Part shown: positions 7,692 to 16,272 of the stretch, in pieces
Numbering within the stretch: the first letter of the stretch is position 1
How the letters are laid out: every line of letters begins with the position of its first letter
Origin: JBGPTF01 sp041490445
Lineage (GTDB): Bacteria > Acidobacteriota > Terriglobia > Acidiferrales > UBA7541
Assembly (NCBI GenBank): GCA_041490445.1
Contig: JBGPTF010000008.1
Span: 1 to 64,000 of the forward strand
Length of the DNA stretch: 64,000 nt
Direction of reading: 5' to 3'
The notes under the pieces: model-generated
Databases searched by the model: none
What the model was told of the DNA's origin: nothing
Seen by the model: the letters and a program-made list of their open reading frames with translations, nothing else
Position numbers and translations under genes: made by a program

Positions 7692-8603
7692 ATGGATGCT
7701 GCGAAAATCATCGAATGCCCGCGTGATGCCTGGCAGGGTCTCGCGCATGTCATCCCGACGGAAGTAAAAATCGCGTATTTGCGCGGGCTCATCGGCTGCG
7801 GCTTTCGGCACGTCGACGCCGTCAGCTTCGTTTCGCCGAAATACGTTCCGCAGATGGCGGATAGCGAAGCCGTGATGGCTTCGCTGGTAAAAGAGTTGCC
7901 CGCGGGCAGCGAGCCGGTCGAAATCATCGGGATCGTTGTGAACGAGCAAGGTCTCGATCGCGCGCTCGCCGCACCCGGTGTGACGACCATCGGCTATCCC
8001 TACTCCATCTCGGCCTACTTTCGCCGCGCCAACGCCAACATGTCGCGCGAGGAATCCCGCGCGCTCGTTGAGAAGCTGAAGGCCGCCACGAAGCCGGCGG
8101 AGCGAAATCTGGTCGTCTACATCTCGATGGCGTTCGGCAATCCCTATGATGAGCCGTGGGGACCTGAAATCGTCGAGGACACGCTGATCTGGCTGAAGGA
8201 TGTCGGCGTCCGCACCGTCTCGCTTGCCGACACGGTCGGCACGGCCACGCCTGAAGAAGTTGCGAGCCTGTATCGCGCGGTGAACGATTGCGTCAAAGGT
8301 GTCGAGCTGGGCGTGCATCTGCACAGCCGGCCCGAAAGTGCCGCCGAAAAAGTTCTTGCCGCATACGAGGCCGGGTGCCGGCGCTTCGATGGCGCGTTGA
8401 CAGGCTTGGGCGGGTGCCCGTTCGCGGGAGACGACCTGGTTGGCAACATCCCGACGGAGACGGTCCTGATGACCCTGGCCGCGCGCGGTGTTTCCACCGG
8501 CATTGACACCAAGTCGCTCGCCGTGGCCTGCGGGTTGACCGGCGAGATTCGCGAAAAGTACGCGCACCAGAAAGAACAGCCGAAGAGTCAGAACGTTCAA
8601 TAG
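7692..8603 (+). CDS. Hydroxymethylglutaryl-CoA lyase
   Basis: This 303-residue HMGL-like TIM-barrel aldolase cleaves HMG-CoA to acetoacetate and acetyl-CoA, the last step of leucine breakdown. The HMG-CoA lyase signature loop is present as GLGGCPFAGDD, with its catalytic Cys. Metal-ligand histidines are in GVHLHSRPE. The N-terminal catalytic Arg-Asp is retained, but in the form ECPRDAWQG instead of the common GPRDGLQ. That variant resembles HMG-CoA lyases of Bacteroidetes. The gene is 13 bases downstream of the carboxyltransferase gene and 30 bases upstream of the hydratase gene, so the three probably form an operon. Confidence 0.9.
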   Translation: MDAAKIIECPRDAWQGLAHVIPTEVKIAYLRGLIGCGFRHVDAVSFVSPKYVPQMADSEAVMASLVKELPAGSEPVEIIGIVVNEQGLDRALAAPGVTTIGYPYSISAYFRRANANMSREESRALVEKLKAATKPAERNLVVYISMAFGNPYDEPWGPEIVEDTLIWLKDVGVRTVSLADTVGTATPEEVASLYRAVNDCVKGVELGVHLHSRPESAAEKVLAAYEAGCRRFDGALTGLGGCPFAGDDLVGNIPTETVLMTLAARGVSTGIDTKSLAVACGLTGEIREKYAHQKEQPKSQNVQ

Positions 8604-8633
8604 CCCGGAGAAGGGGCAACCTGCGAGCCCGCG

Positions 8634-9416
8634 ATGAACTACAGCACACTACAACTCGAATACGATGGCGACCTGGCCACGCTTACGTTGAACCGGCCCG
8701 AGCGGCGCAACGCGATCTCGACGCAGATGATCGAGGAGTTGCGGCTGGCTCTCGAGGAAGCAGAGAAAAGCCCGGCCCGGGTCCTGATCCTCACCGGCGC
8801 AGGCAAGGCTTTCTGCGCGGGGATGGATCTCGAAGATTTGCGTGCCATTGCCTCGCAAACCCTGGAAAAACATCTTGAGGACACGCGGCGCATGGCCAAC
8901 ATGTTCTATCGCGTGTACACGTTTCCGAAACCGCTCATCGCGGCGGTCAACGGCGCCGCCATCGCCGGCGGAACCGGCCTCGCCACGCTTGCCGATTTCA
9001 CCCTGGCCGTTCCCGACGCCAAATTCGGCTACACGGAAGTCCGCATCGGATTCTTGCCGGGGGTAGTGTCCGTTTTTCTGCGCCGACAAGTGGGTGAGAA
9101 ACGTGCGCGCGACCTGCTGCTCAGCGGGCGACTCTTCGACGCGGAAGAAGGGCTGCGCCTCGGCCTCGTAAGCAACATCGTTCCTCCCGAACAACTCCTC
9201 GCCGCTGCACGCCATCGCGCCTCGGAGCTTGCCATCCTCAGCCCCTCGAGCCTCGCGCGCACGAAGCGCCTGCTGATTGCCGCAGAGAAGGCGGAACTCG
9301 AGCGCGATCTGGAAGCCGCCATCCGCGAGAGCGCCGCGATTCGCATGACCGCCGACTTCCGCGAAGGCCTTTCTTCGTTCCTTGAAAAACGCAAACCCAA
9401 TTGGACCGGCCACTAA
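8634..9416 (+). CDS. Enoyl-CoA hydratase, methylglutaconyl-CoA hydratase-like
   Basis: This 260-residue full-length crotonase has the oxyanion-hole motif GAGKAFCAGMDLEDL. AVNGAAIAGGTGLATLAD has Gly where many hydratases have the first catalytic Glu, while the second Glu is kept in FGYTEVRIGFLP. This pattern (one Glu, YTEVRIGFLP) is typical of bacterial 3-methylglutaconyl-CoA hydratases (LiuC/AUH type). Following a carboxyltransferase and HMG-CoA lyase, it completes 3-methylcrotonyl-CoA to acetoacetate. The substrate is inferred from motif and context. The ATG lies about 30 bases after the lyase stop. Confidence 0.87.
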   Translation: MNYSTLQLEYDGDLATLTLNRPERRNAISTQMIEELRLALEEAEKSPARVLILTGAGKAFCAGMDLEDLRAIASQTLEKHLEDTRRMANMFYRVYTFPKPLIAAVNGAAIAGGTGLATLADFTLAVPDAKFGYTEVRIGFLPGVVSVFLRRQVGEKRARDLLLSGRLFDAEEGLRLGLVSNIVPPEQLLAAARHRASELAILSPSSLARTKRLLIAAEKAELERDLEAAIRESAAIRMTADFREGLSSFLEKRKPNWTGH

Positions 9417-9516
9417 TCCTTGGCTCAAACCGTTGCGTCCTGCAAGGTGCGCCGAATCGCGAGTCTGTCTCTGCCACTTTCCCTTCGCGCCTCGCTTCAA
9501 GTACACTTCCTCGCCG

Positions 9517-9954
9517 ATGCTTACGCAGAACGAAAGCTCCATCCGCGTCCGCTACCAGGAAACCGATCAGATGGGCGTCGTCTATTACGCGAACTTTTTC
9601 GTCTGGTTCGAAATTGGCCGCGTCGAGTTTCTCCGGCAGCTCGGCTTCTCCTACCGCGACATGGAGTGCGAGGACGGCTGTTTCATCGCCGTGGTCGAGG
9701 CACGGTGCCGTTACCGCGCACCCGTTCGCTACGATGACGAGATCACCATTCGCACCCGGCTGAAGTTTTTTCGCGCATCGATGATCCAGTTTGACTATGA
9801 GCTTGTGCGCGCCGCGGACGGCGCGGTGCTGGCGGAGGGCAAGACCACGCACATGGTCACCGACGCGCAAATGAAGGTTCGCCCGCTGCCCGAAAAATAC
9901 GCCGCGGTATTTGAAAAGCTGTCCGCAGATCGCACGGAAGGCGCGCGGTCATGA
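9517..9954 (+). CDS. Acyl-CoA thioesterase, YbgC/4HBT hot-dog family
   Basis: This 145-residue hot-dog fold thioesterase has the 4-hydroxybenzoyl-CoA thioesterase signature RYQETDQMGVVYYANFFVWF near the N terminus, where the Asp of ETDQMG is catalytic. An EGKTTH segment sits in the C-terminal strand. It hydrolyses acyl-CoA in the cytoplasm, and its place after the acyl-CoA catabolic genes suggests clean-up of stalled CoA esters. I chose the ATG at 9517 because RVRYQETD lies at the family-typical distance from it. The frame is open further upstream but unlike the family. The stop overlaps the hutH start by 4 bases (ATGA), implying translational coupling. Confidence 0.87.
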   Translation: MLTQNESSIRVRYQETDQMGVVYYANFFVWFEIGRVEFLRQLGFSYRDMECEDGCFIAVVEARCRYRAPVRYDDEITIRTRLKFFRASMIQFDYELVRAADGAVLAEGKTTHMVTDAQMKVRPLPEKYAAVFEKLSADRTEGARS

Positions 9955-11468
9955 GCACGCTTGGCATCAACGGGAACGACCTGACGCTCGAGCAATGGTT
10001 CGAAGTCGTCAACGACGGCGCCGAAGTCGCGCTTGCGCCCGACGCACGCCGCCGCATGGACGCCTCCCGCGCGGTCATCGAGAAAATCGTCGCCTCGCAA
10101 CAAACCGTCTATGGCGTCAACACAGGCTTCGGCAAGCTCGCCGAAGTGCGCATCTCGACCGGCGAGATTCGCCAGTTGCAGGTGAATCTCGTGCGCAGCC
10201 ATGCCTGCGGCGTCGGCGACCCGCTGAGCGAAACTGAAACACGCGCGATGATTCTCCTCCGCGCCAACGCGCTCGCGAAGGGATTGAGCGGCGTGAGGCC
10301 TCTTGTCGTCGAAACCCTTTGCGCCATGCTGAATCGCGGCGTGCATCCCCTCATCCCGTCCCAGGGTTCCGTGGGCGCTTCCGGGGATCTGGCCCCTCTC
10401 GCGCATCTCGCGCTCGTCGTCATTGGCGAAGGCGAAGCGGTCTACCAGGGAGGGTCCCTTCCCGGCACCGAAGCAATGCGCCGCGCCGGCATTGCGCCGC
10501 TCGTACTCGAAGCGAAGGAAGGTCTCTCACTCCTGAATGGCACGCAGGGAATGCTGGCGCTTCTGTCTCTCGCGCTGCGGGAGGCACAAATCCTCTTGGA
10601 CACGGCCGACGTGGCCGCCGCGCTTTCCCTCGACGCGCTGCGTGGCAGCCCGACGGCGTTTGACGCCCGCATCGCGAAGGCGCGGCCGCATCCCGGGCAG
10701 GCCGTCACGGCGCGCAACCTCGAACGCCTGAATCGCGGCAGCGAGATTCGCGAATCGCACCGCTCGGCCGAAAAGGATCCGCGCGTGCAAGACGCCTACA
10801 GCGTGCGCTGCACGCCGCAGGTGCACGGCGCCGCGCGCGATGCCCTCGCGCACATCCGCACCGTTCTCGAAATCGAGCTGAACAGCGCTACTGACAATCC
10901 GCTCGTCTTCGCCGAATCGGGCGACGTGATCAGCGGCGGAAATTTTCACGGCCAGCCGCTGGCGATGGCCGCCGATCAACTCGCGGTCGCGCTGGCCACC
11001 GTCGCCGGGATTTCCGAGCGCCGCGTGGATCACATGACGAACCCGCTCACCAGTCTCTTGCCGCCGTTTCTCACCGCCCACGCCGGGCTCAATTCCGGGT
11101 TCATGATCGCGCAGGTTACTGCCGCGGCGCTCGCGAGCGAAACCAAGGCGCTAGCAACGCCGCACTCGGTGGATTCCATTCCGACGTCAGGAGATCAAGA
11201 GGATTACGTCTCGATGGGCATGAGCGCGGCGCGGCGCCTGCGGCCGATGCTCACGAACGTGCGAAATATTCTCGCGATTGAACTGCTCGCGGCTTGCCAG
11301 GGAATTGACCTGCTCACCCCGCTGCGAACCGGCAAGGAAGCGCAACGCGCGCATGCTCTGGTCCGCTCCGTCTCGAAGCAAGTCGAAGCCGACCGCGCTC
11401 TTTCGCCCGACATTGCCGCGGTCGCGCAGCTCATCGACTCCGGCGCGTTTCACAAGCTGCTCGCCTGA
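9951..11468 (+). CDS. hutH: Histidine ammonia-lyase
   Basis: This 505-residue lyase deaminates L-histidine to urocanate. The Ala-Ser-Gly triad that cyclises into the MIO electrophile is Ala143-Ser144-Gly145 in GSVGASGDLAPLAH. The catalytic-Tyr segment QQTVYGVNTGFGKLAE (50-65), the NGTQ loop, and the TDNPL and GNFHGQPLA active-site loops are all intact. The length is normal for HutH. It is translationally coupled to the thioesterase gene. The remaining hut genes (urocanase, imidazolonepropionase) are not in this window, so it may feed a pathway encoded elsewhere. Confusion with phenylalanine ammonia-lyase is possible, but the QDAYSVRCTPQVHGA segment favours histidine. Confidence 0.95.
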   Translation: MSTLGINGNDLTLEQWFEVVNDGAEVALAPDARRRMDASRAVIEKIVASQQTVYGVNTGFGKLAEVRISTGEIRQLQVNLVRSHACGVGDPLSETETRAMILLRANALAKGLSGVRPLVVETLCAMLNRGVHPLIPSQGSVGASGDLAPLAHLALVVIGEGEAVYQGGSLPGTEAMRRAGIAPLVLEAKEGLSLLNGTQGMLALLSLALREAQILLDTADVAAALSLDALRGSPTAFDARIAKARPHPGQAVTARNLERLNRGSEIRESHRSAEKDPRVQDAYSVRCTPQVHGAARDALAHIRTVLEIELNSATDNPLVFAESGDVISGGNFHGQPLAMAADQLAVALATVAGISERRVDHMTNPLTSLLPPFLTAHAGLNSGFMIAQVTAAALASETKALATPHSVDSIPTSGDQEDYVSMGMSAARRLRPMLTNVRNILAIELLAACQGIDLLTPLRTGKEAQRAHALVRSVSKQVEADRALSPDIAAVAQLIDSGAFHKLLA

Positions 11469-11641
11469 CCAGCGGTCGCTGGCGGTCGCCGCTGACAGGT
11501 TTCCCCCAACTACTGAATTCCGCATAGTATACTGACATTCGTGCCAACCTATGTTTCGGGGAACTGAGCTATCATCCACGTTGGGCGTTGCACCGAATGC
11601 GACACAGGCCAAGTCTGGTCTGCGCCTTCTGGGAACAGGCA

Positions 11642-12343
11642 ATGCTTCTTCCACTAAAGGCGCTAAGGAGCCTTAGCGTGTTCCGCCGACACATCCGAAC
11701 GTGTCGTATCCTTTGGGAGGCGCCTTTTGCCACTCTGCTTGTCGCGCTCATGGCGATTGCAGTGACGCTCACTACTGCCGAGATTTGCTCAGGAAAGGAA
11801 GCTGCGCAGCAGTCGAATGTGGGGACCTTGAAGGGGCAGGTCGGTGCAACGAAGAGAAACGGAGAAGTGGTACCTTCAGAATCGGCGACTGTCTACGTCT
11901 TGTTCTCGTCACCCATGGAGTTTGGTTCGTTCTCGCACGTCTACGATGTCGATACGGCGGCTGGCCAGTTTCACTATCAGCTGAGCAAACTGCTCGCCAA
12001 GAATAAAGAGTTGAAGAGCCTGGAGAAAAGCGAACGTCAAAATCCCCAACCAGAGATCGTGGATCAGATCGCGGCTTACTACCTACAGAGCGTGGATGAG
12101 GCATTGACGCAAGTCAGCAGCTGGTTGACGAAGCACCCGAATCGGACCTGGCAAATGAGGACTGTCGCGCCCAACGCGCAGGGATTCTGGTTGGTCGAGG
12201 GCATGCCGTTCGGCAGTTATGACGTAGTGGTGCGTGGTAAGTTTTCAGGATATGACGCGGACTGGGAAGGAGGAGGAGATCTCGCTCCCGGCAGGCCCAT
12301 TTCCCTGCCTATGACGCAGCCGCGATTCTTTCGACGCAAGTAA
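11642..12343 (+). CDS. Unknown membrane-anchored protein with an extracytoplasmic domain
   Basis: I do not recognise the family. The protein (233 residues from ATG 11642) has a basic N terminus, one hydrophobic helix (WEAPFATLLVALMAIAVTL), then an extracytoplasmic region. That region starts with a GTLKGQVGATK beta segment and ends with an FWLVEGMPFGSYDVVVRGKF stretch. Short GxVxG and PFGSYDV motifs around a helical middle recall carboxypeptidase-regulatory-like (transthyretin-type) beta domains, with a helical insert containing SLEKSERQNPQPE. Alternative starts are ATG 11597 and TTG 11588. It is isolated between hutH and an intergenic repeat element, so context gives no function. Confidence 0.6.
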   Translation: MLLPLKALRSLSVFRRHIRTCRILWEAPFATLLVALMAIAVTLTTAEICSGKEAAQQSNVGTLKGQVGATKRNGEVVPSESATVYVLFSSPMEFGSFSHVYDVDTAAGQFHYQLSKLLAKNKELKSLEKSERQNPQPEIVDQIAAYYLQSVDEALTQVSSWLTKHPNRTWQMRTVAPNAQGFWLVEGMPFGSYDVVVRGKFSGYDADWEGGGDLAPGRPISLPMTQPRFFRRK

Positions 12344-12675
12344 CGCGCAATGTTGTTAATCCCGACGCACCAATCCGATCAGCCCTCTCCGCTCGCCGTA
12401 TCTTGAGGATCGGCCCTCTGAACTTGTCAGTACATTTTGCGAACATCAGCTGGGAGTCATCACCGAAACAATCGCCAACAGCATTTTGACCTCAGGGGCT
12501 TCTCGACAAAAGGCGTCGGGACGCACAAAACGTGAAAACCCTAATGATCCTGCGCCCCTCTTGTCGGAGCTAAAGCTCCGACCCCCTGAAAATGGATTGC
12601 AAGAAATCTAACGGACAGAAGATCAGTTACAGATACAACTGATTTACAGAAGACAGCACTATTTCGAACGGAGGA
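12344..12675. other. Intergenic region with repeat element copy A
   Basis: This 332-base gap lies between the unknown membrane protein and the 3' end of the minus-strand hydrolase. Apart from the palindromic repeat at 12491-12603 it shows no gene, promoter or tRNA that I can support. Confidence 0.6.
12491..12603. repeat. Dispersed nested-palindrome element, copy A
   Basis: The core GACAAAAGGCGTCGGGACGC is followed by CACAAAACG, and about 40 bases later by the perfect hairpin GTCGGAGCTAAAGCTCCGAC. The ends read CAGGGGC and CCCCCTGA, an outer inverted repeat. Copy B at 26077-26190 is nearly identical, and a shorter copy C lies at 46151-46205. All three are between genes. The layout resembles REP/MITE-type elements. 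No transposase is linked. Confidence 0.8.
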
Positions 12676-13689
12676 TTACGCGAGTGCCTGAAAGAGGAAT
12701 GCGCCGAAGCGTCCGCCGACAGCCCAGGCAAACGGCGCTTCGCCCAACGAATAGTGCCCGCAGGGCAACCGCATCACCTCGCAGCGCACGCCATTGCCTT
12801 TCACCGCCGCGAAGAATTGTTCCGAAAACTCCGGCCAGAACGTCGGATCGTAGCGCCCGCTGATTGCCAGCAGTTGTTGCCCGGTCCCCGAGAGCCGCGA
12901 AACGTAGGGATAGGGGCTGATCGGTTCCCAGAAGCGGCGCAGTTCGTCCGCCGTGACCCTGGTGCGGAGTGATTCCCAGACGTTTGTCGTGGTCAGGCCA
13001 TTCGCGACCACATCGCCAAAATGCGTGGACACATGCAGCAACGCGGCCGCGCGGATCGCGGGCTCGTGCGCCGTGGTGATGCAGGCAATCGCCGAGCCGA
13101 TGCTCGTCCCCAGCACTCCCAGCTTGCCGTAGCCTTGCTGTTCGAGCCAGCGCAGGCAGCGCCGCACGTCGCACACCGCCTGGCGATTGGCCTGGAGCGT
13201 CAGCCCGATGTTCGGCCCCACCAGGTGGTCGGCGCGCGGATGTCCCGGAACGGCGCGGCGGTCGTGGTACGGCAGGCTGAGGCGCAGAGCGGAAATGCCA
13301 AGGCGGTTCAGCCAGCGGCAAATGTTCACATGATCGTCCCAGCCGGCATTCCACTGCGCCATCACCACGACGGCGGGCCCTGATTTTCTTGCGGGGAAAA
13401 ACCGCGCGTGCACCCGATTGTTTCCAGGCCAGGGAGATTCGACAGCGCTTGTAAACGTCAGCACGCCCTCTTCCAGCCGGTAGTCCATCGCCGGCGTGAC
13501 GAAAAACCACTCGCCGCTGCGCGCCAGCGTTTCCGTCACCCAGCGCTCGAGGAATCCACGGGGATCTGGTTCGCCGGCGCTCCCGCCGACATGCTCGAGC
13601 CCCCACGCAAATGGCAGAACGCGGCGGTTCGGCTCCGAAGCCCACCGCCCGTGCTCGTAACGGCGAATTTTCTGTTCGATCCAGCTCAT
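12676..13689 (-). CDS. Alpha/beta hydrolase (ABHD18-like serine hydrolase)
   Basis: This 337-residue protein has an alpha/beta hydrolase domain in its second half. The nucleophile elbow is LGTSIGSAIA (Ser of GTSIG), the likely acid is the Asp of SGRYDPTFWPE, and the catalytic His is in LPCGHYSLGE. LRLSLPYHD matches the segment before the elbow in ABHD18-type hydrolases. There is no signal peptide if translation starts at ATG 13689 (MSWIEQKIRRYEHGR). The frame is open to 13890, but that extension crosses the GCAGAG repeat and is unlikely to be coding. The substrate is unknown. Its 3' end faces repeat element A. Confidence 0.78.
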   Translation of the reverse strand: MSWIEQKIRRYEHGRWASEPNRRVLPFAWGLEHVGGSAGEPDPRGFLERWVTETLARSGEWFFVTPAMDYRLEEGVLTFTSAVESPWPGNNRVHARFFPARKSGPAVVVMAQWNAGWDDHVNICRWLNRLGISALRLSLPYHDRRAVPGHPRADHLVGPNIGLTLQANRQAVCDVRRCLRWLEQQGYGKLGVLGTSIGSAIACITTAHEPAIRAAALLHVSTHFGDVVANGLTTTNVWESLRTRVTADELRRFWEPISPYPYVSRLSGTGQQLLAISGRYDPTFWPEFSEQFFAAVKGNGVRCEVMRLPCGHYSLGEAPFAWAVGGRFGAFLFQALA

Positions 13690-13771
13690 GCGCGCGAAGT
13701 CATTGACTATAGGAACGCGCTGAAGTTGTGTCAACCAAGCAAACAGCGCAAGCGAATCAATGAACCAGAAG

Positions 13772-13822
13772 GAAGAAGATAACGCAGAGACGCAGAGGAC
13801 GCGGAGCATCGCAGAGGCATGA
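13772..13822. repeat. GCAGAG-rich dispersed repeat, copy 2
   Basis: GAAGATAACGCAGAGACGCA, then further GCAGAG units, then ATCGCAGAGGCATGAC, closely matches 2381-2431. It lies between the divergent hydrolase and prepilin peptidase genes. Confidence 0.6.
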
Positions 13823-13964
13823 CAAACGAGCCTGGCCAAGACAATTCGTGTACGCTCCTCCGCTGCTTCGTTCGCCTTCTTTCCTTCCACTGATTTCCTT
13901 CCTCCCTATCCTTCGTTAAGACTCCGACACGCGATTTCGGGCTTTCCTTGAGAGCAGCCTGTCC

Positions 13965-14813
13965 TTGTGGCAGATTGAGCATGTGATTCCGTCCGTTGCT
14001 TTTCTCTTTGGATTGATTATCGGCAGCTTTCTGAACGTCTGCATTCTTCGCATTCCCGCAGGCGGCTCGATCGTTCGCCCGCGGTCGCACTGCCCCGCGT
14101 GCAGCGCGCCGATCAAGCCCTATGACAATATCCCTGTCTTGAGCTGGCTCCTCTTGCGCGGCAAGTGCCGCGCCTGTGGCGCTCCGATTTCACCTCTCTA
14201 TCCTGCTGTGGAACTCTTGACGGGGCTGCTTTTCCTGGCTTGCTTTGCGGCGTACGGCCTCGCTCCCGAAGCCGCGAAATGGGCCGTATTTTCCGCGCTA
14301 CTCGTCGTGCTCGTTTTCACCGATCTAAGAGAGCGCATCCTACCGGACAAAATCAATTACGCCGGATTTGCGCTCGCGCTCGTGCTGAGCCTCTTCACAA
14401 AGCCGGTTGACGGCACAGCTCTGTGGCTCTCGAATCGCCTGTTCGACTTTCCGCCGCCCGCGCCCGCGCTGTCGCTCGTGGACGCATTGCTCGGCGCGGC
14501 AGCCGGCAGCGGCGTGCTCTGGCTCGTCGCCGAAGGCTACTTCCGCCTGCGCGGCCGAGAAGGAATGGGATTGGGCGACGTCAAGATGATGCTCATGGCG
14601 GGCGCGTTTCTCGGACTGAAGCGCACCGTGCTGACGATTCTTGCCGGCTCGCTGCTCGGCAGCATAATCGGCCTGGCCGTGATACTTATTGGCCGTAAAG
14701 GCAGGGACTACGAGCTGCCCTTCGGCACATTTTTGGGCGCAGCGGCCCTGCTCGTCGTTTTTTTCGGGACGCCGGTGGTGACGTGGTATCAGTCATTGCT
14801 TGCGTTGCGGTAG
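13965..14813 (+). CDS. pilD: Prepilin peptidase (type IV leader peptidase / methyltransferase)
   Basis: This 282-residue membrane aspartyl protease cleaves leader peptides of type IV pilins and pseudopilins and N-methylates the new first residue. The N-terminal part has GSFLNVCILRIP and the four-Cys zinc site CPACSAPI ... CRACGAPI. Catalytic aspartates are in the FTDLRERILPD and GMGLGDVKM motifs. About seven hydrophobic segments are evident. Its substrates are probably the two pilins and the pseudopilin encoded at 39.6-48.3 kb, about 26 kb away. The first codon is TTG at 13965; GTG at 13983 is an alternative. Neither has a strong ribosome site. Confidence 0.93.
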   Translation: MWQIEHVIPSVAFLFGLIIGSFLNVCILRIPAGGSIVRPRSHCPACSAPIKPYDNIPVLSWLLLRGKCRACGAPISPLYPAVELLTGLLFLACFAAYGLAPEAAKWAVFSALLVVLVFTDLRERILPDKINYAGFALALVLSLFTKPVDGTALWLSNRLFDFPPPAPALSLVDALLGAAAGSGVLWLVAEGYFRLRGREGMGLGDVKMMLMAGAFLGLKRTVLTILAGSLLGSIIGLAVILIGRKGRDYELPFGTFLGAAALLVVFFGTPVVTWYQSLLALR

Positions 14814-14820
14814 CCCGCGA

Positions 14821-16224
14821 ATGATTTTGCCAAGGCCATCGCCGGTTCCCTGGTCGCACACCATGCCGGCGATCACCGCGCTGATCTTCTTCGTCGGACT
14901 TGGCGCGATCGTTTTCATCGTCGTGCTGCGCCGGTTCCTCAAACGCCGCTCGGATTCGTCGCCGGGCGGCCGCGAACCTCGCTTGAACACCGAAAACCCC
15001 ACCGCGTTTGTCACGGCCTCGATGCAGGCCGTGATTCTAAAACTTCGCGAGCAGGAGCAGGAACTGGCGCGCCTGCATCGCTCCGAAAAAGAGCGAGCGC
15101 AGGAAACCGAGCGCTTGAGCGAAGCGGTCACGCGCAACATGCCGGCCGGCCTGCTCCTCGTCGGCGCAACCGGCATGATTACCTCGGCCAATCCCGCGGC
15201 GGAAAATATTCTCGGAAAGAGCGGCCTGCAATACCGCGGCATCAGCGAAGTTTTCGGTCCCGATTCGGCGCTCGCCGGGATGGTTTCCGCGTGCCTGCGT
15301 GTGGGCAACACGTTCCAGCGCGGCGAAGTGGAACACACCACCCCGACTGGCGAAGTTCGCCGCATCGGCGTCACGATCTCCCCGATCCTGCGCGCTGCTC
15401 GCGACCCTTCCCGGACCGAGGGCAGCGATGCTTCCTCGAAGCAGCGCGTCACCGGCGCCCTCTGTCTGATGACCGACCTCACCGAATTGACTGCCCTGCA
15501 AAAACAGATTCGCATGAAGGAGAATCTCGCTTCGCTGGGCGAGATGGCCGCGGGCATCGCCCACGAATTCAAGAACGCCCTCGCCACCATCTCCGGCTAC
15601 GCGCAGATGATCCGCAGCGAAGCGAAGGGGGATGTCGCCGAATCCGCCGGGCGCATCCTGGAGCAGACCAGGGCGCTCACGCACGTCGTCACCGAGTTTC
15701 TTCGTTTTGCGCGCCCGCTCGAGCTGGATAACGAGCCGATCGACGTCGCCGCCCTGGTCGAAAACGTCGTCGAAGAAATCCATGACGCCATGCCCCAGGC
15801 CCGGATTCTCGCCGATGGAGGATTTGGTGAAGTCGCCGGAGACGAAGGCTTGCTTCGTCAGGCACTGCTGAATCTGGCGCGAAACGGCGCCGAAGCGGTC
15901 GCCAGCGCCGGCGCCGCTGGCCGCGTGGCTATCTCCGGCGCCCTTGAAGAGCGGGCCGGCCGCATGTGGCAGCGCATTGCGGTTTCAGATAACGGCCCGG
16001 GCATCGCCCCGGGCGACTTGCCAAAACTCTTCCTCCCATTCTTCACGACGAAACCGGAAGGCACCGGACTGGGCCTCGCGGTCGTCCAGAAGATTGCTCT
16101 CCAGCATGGCGGCAGCGTCGAGGCGCGCAACCGGCGCGAGGGCGGCGCCGAATTCCACCTATGGTTACCTTTGCGCCAGCAGACCCCTGACCCGGCGATT
16201 GCTTCGAAACACGCCCGCATCTAA
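14821..16224 (+). CDS. Sensor histidine kinase with PAS domain
   Basis: This protein of about 467 residues has one N-terminal membrane helix (ALIFFVGLGAIVFIVVL), a coiled linker, a PAS domain (AGLLLVGATGMITSANPAAE) and then HisKA with EMAAGIAHEFKNALATISGY, where the phospho-His is about residue 248. The ATPase domain follows, with N box LLNLARNGAEAV, G1 DNGPGI and G2 GTGLGLAVVQ. The arrangement is NtrB/AtoS-like. The helix has almost no periplasmic loop, so sensing is probably cytoplasmic through PAS. Its cognate regulator is the sigma-54 activator at 16870, with a small secreted protein gene in between. ATG 14863 is an alternative start. It begins 7 bases after the prepilin peptidase stop. 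Confidence 0.88.
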   Translation: MILPRPSPVPWSHTMPAITALIFFVGLGAIVFIVVLRRFLKRRSDSSPGGREPRLNTENPTAFVTASMQAVILKLREQEQELARLHRSEKERAQETERLSEAVTRNMPAGLLLVGATGMITSANPAAENILGKSGLQYRGISEVFGPDSALAGMVSACLRVGNTFQRGEVEHTTPTGEVRRIGVTISPILRAARDPSRTEGSDASSKQRVTGALCLMTDLTELTALQKQIRMKENLASLGEMAAGIAHEFKNALATISGYAQMIRSEAKGDVAESAGRILEQTRALTHVVTEFLRFARPLELDNEPIDVAALVENVVEEIHDAMPQARILADGGFGEVAGDEGLLRQALLNLARNGAEAVASAGAAGRVAISGALEERAGRMWQRIAVSDNGPGIAPGDLPKLFLPFFTTKPEGTGLGLAVVQKIALQHGGSVEARNRREGGAEFHLWLPLRQQTPDPAIASKHARI

Positions 16225-16272
16225 ACTACAGAGGATCGGTATTCCCGTCGGCCCTCCCGGAAGGTGATGGTG

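Noticed and set aside
5699..7990. Long minus-strand open frame opposite the carboxyltransferase gene
   Set aside because: It mirrors codon bias of the strongly supported plus-strand gene and has no recognisable motif. High-GC genes often leave the opposite strand open.
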